Under the pieces are notes generated by a model that was not told the DNA's origin, did not search any database, and worked only from the letters and a program-made list of their open reading frames with translations. Shown one piece after another: positions 16,226 to 23,848 of a stretch of 64,000 nt of DNA (positions within the stretch are counted from its first letter, which is position 1; every line of letters starts with the position of its first letter). The stretch is taken from assembly GCA_002506535.1 (NCBI GenBank), contig DAXT01000004.1:62001-126000 (forward strand). The letters run 5' to 3'. The position numbers and the translations under genes are program-made. The stretch is from Methanothrix harundinacea. Its GTDB lineage: Archaea > Halobacteriota > Methanosarcinia > Methanotrichales > Methanotrichaceae.

Positions 16226-16816
16226 TCAACCGAAGTGCTCTTCGAATATCTTCGGGATATCCTCGGGCCGCTCCAGCATGGTGACCCCTTCCATCGCAGC
16301 GAGCTTCTCGACGTGCTCGACGTCCTCCTTTCTTATGACGAGAAGGAGGTCTCTCCCGTCGGGGAGCTTCGTCGTAACCTTCCCCTCCCGGAAGTCGGAG
16401 GGCATGATGTAGAGGGGAAGGAGGACCTTCTGGCTCATGATGGCGGCGTTGGTGAGCATGGTGTCGGCGATCCGCAGGGATATCTTGGCGACGGTGTTGG
16501 AGGTGGCCGGCGCGATGAGGATGAACTCGAACCTCCCCATCTGGACCTGCCCCGCCAGGAAGGGAGCGTTGGCGTTCGCCTCAACCCAGATCTTGTCGAA
16601 CTCCGCCTCCAGCTCCGGGAAAAGCTTGTAGTACTTGACGACCTGGTCTCCGGCCTTGGAGATGTAGACCCTGATCTCCACATCGTCGTCATACTGGCGC
16701 CTCATCTCCTTCATCACCTCGGCCGTCTCCCGGATCCTGTCGCCGCTTCCGGTGATCCCCCATACCACCTTCTTCTTATTCTTCTTATTCTTCGTCTCGG
16801 CACTTTTCTCAGCCAT
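16226..16816 (-). CDS. afpA: Archaeoflavoprotein AfpA
   Basis: A 196-residue FMN protein of the flavoprotein/HFCD fold: after a Lys-rich start comes VVWGITGSGDRI (phosphate loop), then FILIAPATSNTVAKIS, the flavin-binding signature, and ADTMLTNAAIMSQK. AfpA of Archaeoglobus is a flavin electron carrier that accepts electrons from ferredoxin. Its gene lies just downstream of an iron-sulfur flavoprotein gene on the same strand, which supports a shared redox role, probably under oxidative stress. The ATG at 16816 gives the family's usual start. Confidence 0.88.
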   Translation of the reverse strand: MAEKSAETKNKKNKKKVVWGITGSGDRIRETAEVMKEMRRQYDDDVEIRVYISKAGDQVVKYYKLFPELEAEFDKIWVEANANAPFLAGQVQMGRFEFILIAPATSNTVAKISLRIADTMLTNAAIMSQKVLLPLYIMPSDFREGKVTTKLPDGRDLLLVIRKEDVEHVEKLAAMEGVTMLERPEDIPKIFEEHFG

Positions 16817-16857
16817 CTTCTCACCCCGTCCGCCCCTATATCTCACCACAACTTGAT

Positions 16858-17454
16858 TTATTTTTCCTTCCCGCCGCCGCCACCGAGGTGATCGGAGAAC
16901 CTCCGGACGGTCTTTCGAAGGGACCTCCACCCCTCTTCGTCCTCCCTCACCCCCTCCAGGGTGTCCTTCGACCAGAAGGTGGCGCCGAGGTTCGCGCCGA
17001 AGGAGCCGCCGCCGACGGCCACGACCCCGTTCAGGACGTAGAAGGCGATGATCTGCTGTATCGCCGGCTCCTGCCCCCCCATCCGGTCGCCGCCGACGGC
17101 TATCGCCATCCCGGCCTTCCCCCGGAAGAAGTCGAAGTCGGCGGCCACCAGAGCCCGGCACCGGTCCATGACGGCCTTCGTCTGGGCGGAGACGCCTCCG
17201 TTGTAGACGGGGGTGGCAAAGACGATCCCGTCTGCCTCCCTTAGGAGGGGGTAGAGCTGGTACATGTCGTCTTTTATCCTGCACTCCTTGTTTGTAAGGC
17301 AATAATCGCAGTGGAGGCACGGGCCTATCTTCTTAGCCCTAACACCGAAGAAGCAGACAGAAAAACCCCTCTCCTCCAGCATCTTCAGCGCCTCCCTCAG
17401 GACGTGGTCCGTCGCCTTCTCCCGAGGGCTGCCGCATATCCCAACGATCTTCAT
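16858..17454 (-). CDS. Iron-sulfur flavoprotein (Isf family)
   Basis: 198 residues of the NADPH-dependent FMN reductase fold: GICGSPREKATDHVL binds FMN phosphate and the compact cysteine motif CLHCDYCLTNKEC (46-58 region) is the [4Fe-4S] ligand set of methanogen Isf. TPVYNGGVSAQTKAVMDR is the flavin-ring loop. Isf of Methanosarcina takes electrons from ferredoxin and can reduce oxygen and peroxide. It is the first gene of the isf-afpA pair, 41 nt apart. The last residues are Gly/Lys-rich. Confidence 0.9.
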   Translation of the reverse strand: MKIVGICGSPREKATDHVLREALKMLEERGFSVCFFGVRAKKIGPCLHCDYCLTNKECRIKDDMYQLYPLLREADGIVFATPVYNGGVSAQTKAVMDRCRALVAADFDFFRGKAGMAIAVGGDRMGGQEPAIQQIIAFYVLNGVVAVGGGSFGANLGATFWSKDTLEGVREDEEGWRSLRKTVRRFSDHLGGGGGKEK

Positions 17455-17768
17455 GACGATGATATTAATTTCGTATGTGATTTATATTTGTCCATTCCGC
17501 CCTCTTCGCCCCCTCACATCGCCCCCACAGATCGCACCGCCCTTCAAGAACAGCTCGCAGACGCTTTGGGCGCCTCATCTACCCCCAGCACCACTCCACC
17601 CTTCGCAACCATTCGAACCCCGATCCCACACCCCTTCGGCCCCGAAGCTTCGTACCTCAACTCGCCCCGCCTCTACGAAACCTCCCGCATAACCTGTCGC
17701 GCCATCGGCGGCGGCGCCACCTCCATCGAGGGGAGATGGTAAATATCCCCTCGCCATTTTTGGGATTG

Positions 17769-19151
17769 ATGTGCGAAGCCGAGAGCAAGAAAAGCGTCCT
17801 CTTCATAGCCACCGTCGCCGCCTTCCTCCCGGCCTTCGCGAACTCGGCGATCAACGTCGCCCTCCCCCCCATCGGCATAGAGTTCGGGATGGACGCCGTC
17901 CTCCTGGGGTGGGTGGTCACCGCCCACCTCCTGGCGATGGCGGTCTTCATGCTCCCCCTGGGGAGGGCCGCCGATATATGGGGGAGGAAGAGGTTCTTCA
18001 CCCTGGGTATGGGGGTCTTCGCCTTATCATCCATCTTCTGCGCCTTCCCCAGCTCCGGCTCCGCCCTGATATTCTTCCGGTTCTTCCAGGGGATGGGAAG
18101 CGCCATGATCTTCAGCACCGCCGTCGCCCTCCTCACCAGCGTATTCCCGCCGGGAGAGAGGGGAAGAGCCCTGGGGATCAACGTCACCGCCGTCTACCTC
18201 GGTCTATCCCTCGGCCCCTTCCTCGGGGGGGTCCTCACTGAGTACCTCGGCTGGAGGTCCATATTCCTCCTGAACGTCCCCCTGGGCCTCGGGGTCGTCC
18301 TCCTCACCCACCGGGAGCTGAAGGGGGAGTGGATCGAGGCCGCCGGGGAGAGGTTCGACTGGACCGGCTCGGCGATCTACGCCCTCGCCCTCGTCTCGAC
18401 GATCTACGGCCTCACCAGCCTGCCGTCGGCCGCAGGGGCGGCCTTCCTCGCCCTGGGCCTTGCTGGGGTAGCCGCCTTCGCCCTCGTGGAGCTGAAGAGC
18501 AAAAGCCCCGTCCTCAACGTCCGGATATTCCGGGAGAACCGGGTCTTCGCGTTGTCGAATTTGGCGGCCCTGATCAGCTACGGAGCTACCTTCGCCGTCG
18601 CCTTCGTCCTGAGCCTTTACCTCCAGACGGTGAAGGGGCTCTCGCCGCTCCACGCAGGCTTCGTACTGGTGGCCCAGCCCGCCGTCCAGGCGGTCCTCTC
18701 CCCCTGGGCGGGGAGGCTCTCCGACCGGATGGAGGCCCAGGTAGTAGCATCGGCGGGGATGGCCCTGACGGCAGCGGGGCTCCTCCTCCTCGCCCTCGGC
18801 CTCGACGGCGACGCCTCCAATGGCTTCATCATGGCCGTCCTCGCCCTCCTGGGCGTCGGATTCGCCCTCTTCTCGTCGCCGAATACCAACGCCATCATGA
18901 GCTCTGTAGAGAAGAGGTACTACGGCGTCGCCTCGGGGATGGTGGGGACGATGAGGTCCCTGGGGATGATGGCCTCCATGGCCATCGCCATGACCGCCAT
19001 CTCGGTCTTCATGGGACGGGTCCAGGTGACCCCGGAGGTCTACCCCCAGTTCCTGGAGGCGGTGACGGCCGTCCTCTCCGTCTTCGTCGTCTTATGCGTC
19101 GTCGGGGTCTTCGCCTCCCTGGCGAGGGGGCGGGTGAGGAGGGGGGAGTGA
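17769..19151 (+). CDS. MFS drug/proton antiporter (DHA2-like)
   Basis: A 460-residue membrane protein with about 14 hydrophobic segments. It shows the MFS motif A region in GRAADIWGRKRFFTLG (after helix 2) and motif C-like AVYLGLSLGPFLGGVL in helix 5, as in DHA2 multidrug exporters such as EmrB. The substrate is unknown. I chose ATG 17769: a TATA-like TAAATAT is centred about 26 nt before it (near 17743), giving a leaderless message, and homologs begin close to SKKSVLFIATVAAFL. An ATG at 17736 would add 11 residues. The gene stands alone. Confidence 0.9.
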   Translation: MCEAESKKSVLFIATVAAFLPAFANSAINVALPPIGIEFGMDAVLLGWVVTAHLLAMAVFMLPLGRAADIWGRKRFFTLGMGVFALSSIFCAFPSSGSALIFFRFFQGMGSAMIFSTAVALLTSVFPPGERGRALGINVTAVYLGLSLGPFLGGVLTEYLGWRSIFLLNVPLGLGVVLLTHRELKGEWIEAAGERFDWTGSAIYALALVSTIYGLTSLPSAAGAAFLALGLAGVAAFALVELKSKSPVLNVRIFRENRVFALSNLAALISYGATFAVAFVLSLYLQTVKGLSPLHAGFVLVAQPAVQAVLSPWAGRLSDRMEAQVVASAGMALTAAGLLLLALGLDGDASNGFIMAVLALLGVGFALFSSPNTNAIMSSVEKRYYGVASGMVGTMRSLGMMASMAIAMTAISVFMGRVQVTPEVYPQFLEAVTAVLSVFVVLCVVGVFASLARGRVRRGE

Positions 19152-19296
19152 AGAAAGCGGCGAAGGTAACCGATTCTTGGGGGAGTGGGCGTGGGGATTT
19201 TTAAAAAACCGCATTTTTCCATGCGAAAGCTTTAAAGATAAGAGATCCCACATAAAGGGCTGGTGAGTAAGGCCTTTTTGAAAAGGATGAGGCCGC

Positions 19297-19956
19297 CTAT
19301 AGGCGGGTGGGACGAAGTAAAGAAGGGTTCACCACATAGTCTTTATTCTTATTTTCAAAAAAATCGAGTGCGAGAGATATCCTATTCTCAATTTTCAGGT
19401 AATATTGATCATCGCCATAGCTATATTTACGATATATAGCACCTGCAACGAAGTCCGCCGCTTGTATGCATTGATGCTCTCTAGAATTTACATGATCTAC
19501 TTTCACACAAATGTCGGTCCGATATTCAAGGTAATTATCAAAGTTCTCCCGCTGAATTCCGCTGAGCGACTTATCGACTATTATGTCTAACGACCCCTCA
19601 AGATCATATTCTCGGATGATTTTGTCAATCAACGTTCCAAATATATAATTATATATTATTTGATGATTATTTCGAAGGCGATCATATACTTGATGCTTGC
19701 GCAACACTGCATAAGCGACGTCGTTTTGTGTATTGGAGGCGCATTTTAGAATTCTGTATTTTATATTATCGTTGGATTTATTAAACTTCAGCTCCGACGT
19801 CTTTTTATACTTTTTAGGCAAGTATCCCCTTCTAACGTTTTTGATGCATCTCTCGATGGATAGAGCATCTCGAGCGACGATAGCAGCCAATATGAAGTAG
19901 CCAGAGGATCTCATACCAAAACCCAAATCACCCGACTCATCAATATATAACTCCAT
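19297..19956 (-). CDS. DUF3800 protein, AT-rich
   Basis: 219 residues with the DUF3800 start YIDESGDLGF, a strand FILAAIVA, IIVDKSLSG in the middle and IQAADFVAGAIYRKY near the end: the acidic residues are arranged as in RNase H-like folds. DUF3800 proteins are widespread in phages, plasmids and defence neighbourhoods; a nuclease-like role is suspected but not shown. The gene is visibly AT-rich compared with both sides, like the SIR2 gene, so it is probably an acquired gene. No transposase or integrase is next to it. Confidence 0.85.
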   Translation of the reverse strand: MELYIDESGDLGFGMRSSGYFILAAIVARDALSIERCIKNVRRGYLPKKYKKTSELKFNKSNDNIKYRILKCASNTQNDVAYAVLRKHQVYDRLRNNHQIIYNYIFGTLIDKIIREYDLEGSLDIIVDKSLSGIQRENFDNYLEYRTDICVKVDHVNSREHQCIQAADFVAGAIYRKYSYGDDQYYLKIENRISLALDFFENKNKDYVVNPSLLRPTRL

Positions 19957-20016
19957 CTATTCATCGCCTCTATTTCAATTTGGGATGGTTTGTGGGATGG
20001 TCGGATAAAATCACTT

Positions 20017-20100
20017 TTACAAAACGACCTTTGTAGCAGTACAATCTCCGAATTCCACCTCTTGTTCATCGGGCCCCCAAACTGAGATGCTGGCTTTCAT
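20017..20100 (-). CDS. Possible 27-residue small protein
   Basis: A short frame begins with ATG four bases after the stop of the zinc-ribbon gene on the same strand (GGAGA is 11 nt before it) and ends with TAA before the DUF3800 gene. The product has alternating acidic and hydrophobic residues (WGPDEQEVEFGDC). It may be a real microprotein, a remnant of a longer gene, or chance. It sits at the edge of the AT-rich patch. Confidence 0.2.
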   Translation of the reverse strand: MKASISVWGPDEQEVEFGDCTATKVVL

Positions 20101-20104
20101 TCTG

Positions 20105-20341
20105 CTATGATTCTCCTTTCCATCCCCCCTTCTTCCCCCGCCCGTACCCCTCCTTTATCGCCTCAACCATCTCCTCGTCCGCCTCCACCACCAGGGCTCC
20201 GATGTAGCCGCAGTCCTTGCAGTGGTAGACCTTCCCTATGGCGCCCCCTGTCTCGTAGTAGAGCTCGCAGCTTCCGCAGACGGGGCAGACCTCCACCATC
20301 CTCTCCTTCTTATCGTCCTTCTTCTCCATCTCTTCAGACAT
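20105..20341 (-). CDS. Small zinc-ribbon protein
   Basis: 78 residues with one zinc ribbon: CPVCGSCELYY and, after a short loop, YHCKDCGYIGAL, i.e. two CxxC pairs about 20 residues apart. The N-terminus is Lys/Glu-rich and the C-terminus is basic and Gly-rich (GRGKKGG). It resembles small archaeal zinc-ribbon proteins of unknown role, some of which bind nucleic acid. It appears monocistronic or heads a short AT-rich stretch. Confidence 0.75.
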   Translation of the reverse strand: MSEEMEKKDDKKERMVEVCPVCGSCELYYETGGAIGKVYHCKDCGYIGALVVEADEEMVEAIKEGYGRGKKGGWKGES

Positions 20342-20546
20342 ATCTATCTGACACCTCTATCTTTCTTCGGCGGGAACGGGCGGGCAGGCGGCCGAAAAGC
20401 GCCGGAAACTGCCGGACAGACTCTTCGATTATTTTATCATCTTATAGCCTATATTAACTTTTGGCCTCGCCTCGCCTCCCCGGGTGTGATCGGATCGCCC
20501 ATCCTCTCGATATTGAAAGATCGGCTCCGGCTGGCTTCGGTCCGGC

Positions 20547-20600
20547 AAAAAAAAATGGACGGCCCCCGGTGGGGCCCGGTCCGAAGGTCGGCCGACCTTC
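20547..20600 (-). terminator. Double hairpin and T-run after the DUF333 protein gene
   Basis: Read on the minus strand just after the stop: an 18-bp perfect palindrome GAAGGTCGGCCGACCTTC (20583-20600), then a second GC hairpin (GGGCCCC...GGGGGCC), then nine consecutive T residues. This is a textbook terminator arrangement and marks the end of the 20604-21767 transcript. Confidence 0.75.
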
Positions 20601-20603
20601 AGC

Positions 20604-21767
20604 TCAGAGGGTCATGGCCGGAGCCTCCCCCAGGGCAGGGGCGAGGTACCGGGTACCGCAGGGGGTCCAGCCCTCCCGGACGTCGATGAAGACGACGTTG
20701 CTGGGGATACCGTCGAGGGTGACCATCGCCATCTTCCGGCCGGGGGCGGCGGTGTTGAGGAAGAACTGCTTATAGCCCCCCACGGCCTGCCCGAGGCGGT
20801 GGAAGCTCACGGAGCCGCTCTCGTCGAGGGTATAGAGATTCACCGACCCGTTCCCGGGAAGGTAGACCGCGAGGCTGATCCAGGCGCCGAAGGGCGAGAC
20901 CGCCTTCCAGGCCCATCCCGAGGAGCTCTTCACCCAGAGGCCGGGAGAGGTGGCGGGGAAGGTCGCCTCGAAATGCGGCCAGGAGACGAAGGCTCCCTGG
21001 AAGTAGACCGCCGTCGGTGGCTCAGCCCTCGGCTGGCGGTCGAGGATCACACCCTGGTCGGCGGGGGCCGGGGGGTCGCAGCTGTAGAGGGCCTGGGGCG
21101 GGAGGGGTTCGGGCGCCGGCGTCGGCGCCGGTGTCGGCTGGGGCTTCGGCTTCGGCTCGTACCGGCACTCGCCCCGGTAGAAGGCCCACTCCTCGCAGGA
21201 TGTCCCGTCGGGGAAGACGCAGTAGCCGACCTCTCCGCCGGTCCGGGGGTCCTTTCTGATCTCGAGGCGGTAGCCCTGAGCCTTGCAGTAAGCAGAGGCG
21301 GGGTTGGGCATCCCTATGGGCTTCTCCGGCTGCGGCCGATAGCTGCACTCGCCCCTGAAAAACTCCCAGGCGTCACAAGAAGACCCGTCGGGGAATATGC
21401 ACATCCCGTCGCTGTAGCGGTACCCCTGGTTCTGGCAGTGGACTGCGGCGGGGTTGGGCATCCCTATCGGCTTCTCCGGCTGCGGCCGATAGCTGCACTC
21501 GCCCCTGAAAAACTCCCAGGCGTCGCAGGAGGTCCCGTCGGGGAATACGCACATCCCGCCGCTGTATTCGTATCCGCGCCCCTCGCAGTAGTCGGCGGCG
21601 GGGTTCGAGATGCCTATGCTGCCCCCGATATCATTTTCTTCGCCGGAGAACCCTCCGATAAATATCTCGTTCTGGGCAGAGGAGGCGACCGATAGAGATA
21701 GGATGGTCAGGACGAGGAGGATCGAAGCTCGCCCCGTCCCACCACCATAGATCTTGCTGGAAGACAT
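20604..21767 (-). CDS. Exported protein with three DUF333 (hemolysin-like) repeats
   Basis: 387 residues. A signal peptide with hydrophobic core ILLVLTILSLSVASSA (about 15-30) is followed by three repeats of about 50 residues, each of the form NPA..YC...GY....G.CVFPDG.SC..W.FFRGEC, with four conserved Cys. This is the DUF333 module, seen in bacterial putative hemolysins, and disulfides are likely outside the cell. A Pro-rich linker (PKPQPTPAPTPAPEP) leads to a C-terminal domain of about 160 residues that I do not recognise (SWPHFEATFPATSPGLWVK region). Repeats 1 and 2 are nearly identical in DNA, so they were duplicated recently. A double-hairpin terminator follows. Confidence 0.8.
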   Translation of the reverse strand: MSSSKIYGGGTGRASILLVLTILSLSVASSAQNEIFIGGFSGEENDIGGSIGISNPAADYCEGRGYEYSGGMCVFPDGTSCDAWEFFRGECSYRPQPEKPIGMPNPAAVHCQNQGYRYSDGMCIFPDGSSCDAWEFFRGECSYRPQPEKPIGMPNPASAYCKAQGYRLEIRKDPRTGGEVGYCVFPDGTSCEEWAFYRGECRYEPKPKPQPTPAPTPAPEPLPPQALYSCDPPAPADQGVILDRQPRAEPPTAVYFQGAFVSWPHFEATFPATSPGLWVKSSSGWAWKAVSPFGAWISLAVYLPGNGSVNLYTLDESGSVSFHRLGQAVGGYKQFFLNTAAPGRKMAMVTLDGIPSNVVFIDVREGWTPCGTRYLAPALGEAPAMTL

Positions 21768-21815
21768 AGTCCAGGATATACGTAAGTTACATAATAATGT
21801 TTTTGAAAGGCCGAA

Positions 21816-21827
21816 GGGGGGGGGGGG
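21816..21827. repeat. Run of twelve G residues
   Basis: Twelve consecutive G in the spacer upstream of the DUF333 protein gene (start at 21767). Homopolymers this long are prone to slippage and can vary in length between cells. It is about 50 bp from the start codon, near the expected promoter. Confidence 0.7.
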
Positions 21828-21955
21828 AAGAAGATATGCTCCTGGTATGCGCCGAGGGGCGGCAACTAGAGGGGTCGCTCCATTCCTTCCTTTTGGCCCG
21901 AAGGATCGTGGGTTTCGGACGGCGGACGATGGATGGGCCCGCCGCCTTTGATATG

Positions 21956-21994
21956 GGACTTTGATGTTGGACTTTGATGTTGGACTTTGATGGA
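21956..21994. repeat. Three tandem copies of a 13-bp unit
   Basis: GGACTTTGATGTT occurs twice and a third copy differs in the last two bases (GGACTTTGATGGA). The repeats lie in the spacer just downstream of the aspS stop (22015, minus strand). No T-run or hairpin is obvious in them; they look like a small slippage-generated minisatellite. Confidence 0.75.
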
Positions 21995-22014
21995 GGACCT
22001 TCGAGGCGGGATCT

Positions 22015-23319
22015 CTAAGGTACGAGCCTCCTCCTGTCCCTTGGGAAGAGGACGGCGTCCCGGATGTTCTCCAAGTTCAGCATCGTCAGGACGACCCTAC
22101 CGAGGCCCAATCCCCACCCGGCGTGGGGTGGCATCCCAAACCGGAAGGCCTTGAGGTAGAACTCGAACCCCTCGGGGTCGAGCCCCTGCCGCTTTATCTT
22201 CTCGACGAGGAGGTCGGGGTCGTGGACCCGCTGGGCTCCGCTGGCAAGCTCCATCGAGGGGTGCATCAGGTCGAACCCCCGGCTGATCTCGGGCCTCTCC
22301 TCAAAGGGGAGGGTGTAGTAGGGCTTTATGACGGTGGGCCACTCCGTCATGAAGTAGTGCTCGCCGACGGCAGAGCCTATCGCCCTCTCCGCCTCGGTGT
22401 CGAGGTCGTCTCCCCACTCTATCTTCGCCGCCCGGCCGTCGTTTGCTATCTCCAGCGCCTCGGTGTAGGTCACCCTCTTGAAGGGGGTTTTGGGGACGGC
22501 GAGGTCGATCCCCAGGGCCGAGAGGTCCTTTTTGCACCTTTCTGCGACGTCCCGGTAGGCCTTGGCCATCGCCTCCTCCAGGAGCGCCATCACGTCGGCC
22601 TCGTCGGCGAAGCTCACCTCGACGTCGATCGATATCGCCTCGTTGAGGTGACGCCTGGTGTCGTGCTCCTCGGCCCGAAAGATAGGCCCTATCTCGAAGA
22701 CCCGGTCGAGCCCCGCCGACATCAGCATCTGTTTATATAGCTGGGGGCTCTGGTTGAGGAAAGCCTCCCTCTCGAAGTAGGTGATGGGAAATAGAGCCGT
22801 CCCCCCTTCCGTCGCCGTCGCCACCACCTTGGGGGTGCATACCTCGATGAAGCCGTTCTCGGCGAAGAACTCCCGGAAGGAGCGGAGGACCTCGCTCTCG
22901 ATCCTGAAGACCGCCAGGACGGGGGGCCTTCTCAGGTCGACGAACCGGGAGTCAAGCCTCGTATCCAGGTCGGCGCCCACCTTTCCTGTGGGGTCCATGG
23001 GGAGGGGCGAAGCCGCCGCGTTAAGAACCTCGATCTGCGAGGGGATGATCTCGTAGCCCCGGGGCGCCTTCGACTCCCCCTTCACCCTCCCCCTGACGAG
23101 GAGGACGCTCTCCCGGCTGAGGTGCCTCACCCTCTCCAGGAGGTCTCTGTCCACTTTTTTCGCGACGAGGGTCACCTGAGCCAGCCCCTCGCGGTCCCTC
23201 AGGACGAGAAAGCATATCCCGCCGAGGTCTCGAACCTCGTGGGCCCATCCCGCCAGAGTCACCTCGGTCCCGTCCATCTCCGGGAGTATATCACCTGAAT
23301 AATGAGTTCTGAGGACCAA
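22015..23319 (-). CDS. aspS: Aspartyl-tRNA(Asp/Asn) synthetase
   Basis: Class IIb synthetase of 434 residues. The N-terminal OB-fold anticodon-binding domain (about 1-105) reads GWAHEVRDLGGICFLVLRDREG. The catalytic core has motif 2 around GPIFRAEEHDTRRHLNE and motif 3 around GWGLGLGRVVLTML. The archaeal form lacks the bacterial insertion. Many methanogens lack AsnRS and use a nondiscriminating AspRS with amidotransferase; whether this one is nondiscriminating cannot be read with certainty. A TATA element (CTTTTATATC in the minus direction) lies about 30 nt before the start. Confidence 0.95.
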   Translation of the reverse strand: MVLRTHYSGDILPEMDGTEVTLAGWAHEVRDLGGICFLVLRDREGLAQVTLVAKKVDRDLLERVRHLSRESVLLVRGRVKGESKAPRGYEIIPSQIEVLNAAASPLPMDPTGKVGADLDTRLDSRFVDLRRPPVLAVFRIESEVLRSFREFFAENGFIEVCTPKVVATATEGGTALFPITYFEREAFLNQSPQLYKQMLMSAGLDRVFEIGPIFRAEEHDTRRHLNEAISIDVEVSFADEADVMALLEEAMAKAYRDVAERCKKDLSALGIDLAVPKTPFKRVTYTEALEIANDGRAAKIEWGDDLDTEAERAIGSAVGEHYFMTEWPTVIKPYYTLPFEERPEISRGFDLMHPSMELASGAQRVHDPDLLVEKIKRQGLDPEGFEFYLKAFRFGMPPHAGWGLGLGRVVLTMLNLENIRDAVLFPRDRRRLVP

Positions 23320-23629
23320 ATAACGTCACCGATTGGGAGAATAGGGTTCTGATATAAAAGGAGTCCGAACCCCCGGGACTGCGGCCTCGCCGGAGATGCG
23401 GTCCTGTCCAACAGGGCCAAATAGGATAAGATATTCATTAAGATAATATTAGGCCGATCCCTTCTGCCGGGGGCCCGATAGCCCCGGCGGGAGCAGGAGA
23501 AATCGCCTCGATACCTCCTTCATGAGAGGCTCTGCCAGGGGGTCTTCTTCGATCCCTCCCTTCTTTGCGGGGGCGTAAGGCGCGTCAGATATATCTCAAA
23601 AGGAGGCGCGGGTCTCAATAAGCCCTCCG
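23320..23629. other. 310-bp spacer between aspS and the sensor-symporter operon
   Basis: Holds the aspS promoter at its left end and, at 23588-23597, a TATA-like AGATATATCT serving the plus-strand operon. A minus-strand frame at about 23450-23590 is open for over 40 codons but has no suitable start, and I do not call it a gene. No RNA gene or repeat is apparent. Confidence 0.5.
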
Positions 23630-23635
23630 GTGACC

Positions 23636-23848
23636 ATGACGATATCAAGGAAAGATCTGATGGAGCAGAGAGATCTCTGGATCCTGCTCTTCATCCTCGG
23701 CAGCGTCCTGCTCAACTGGCCGATGTTGTCGCTCTTCAAGGGGGGAGACGGGCCCTTCGGAGATCATACAACTCCAGTCTACATAACCGCTGTCTGGCTT
23801 CTGATCATCCTCTCAGCTTATCTCTTCGACAGGTGGACCTCCCCTTGA
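23636..23848 (+). CDS. Small membrane protein coupled to the sensor symporter (CbrX-like)
   Basis: 70 residues from ATG 23636 (a GTG at 23630 would add two). Two hydrophobic helices: LWILLFILGSVLLNWPMLSLF and VYITAVWLLIILSAYLF. Its stop overlaps the GTG start of the 1072-residue symporter by 16 bases, so the two are translationally coupled. In Pseudomonas a hydrophobic small protein of the same size (CbrX) is coupled in the same way to the symporter-sensor kinase CbrA. The family comparison is from memory of its layout; the function in either case is not settled, perhaps assembly or stability of the large protein. Confidence 0.75.
   Translation: MTISRKDLMEQRDLWILLFILGSVLLNWPMLSLFKGGDGPFGDHTTPVYITAVWLLIILSAYLFDRWTSP

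Noticed and set aside
23450..23590. Minus-strand open frame of about 45 codons (contains EEDPLAEPLMKEVSRRF)
   Set aside because: Reads plausibly but has no suitable start at its head, and nothing links it to a known family; left as spacer.
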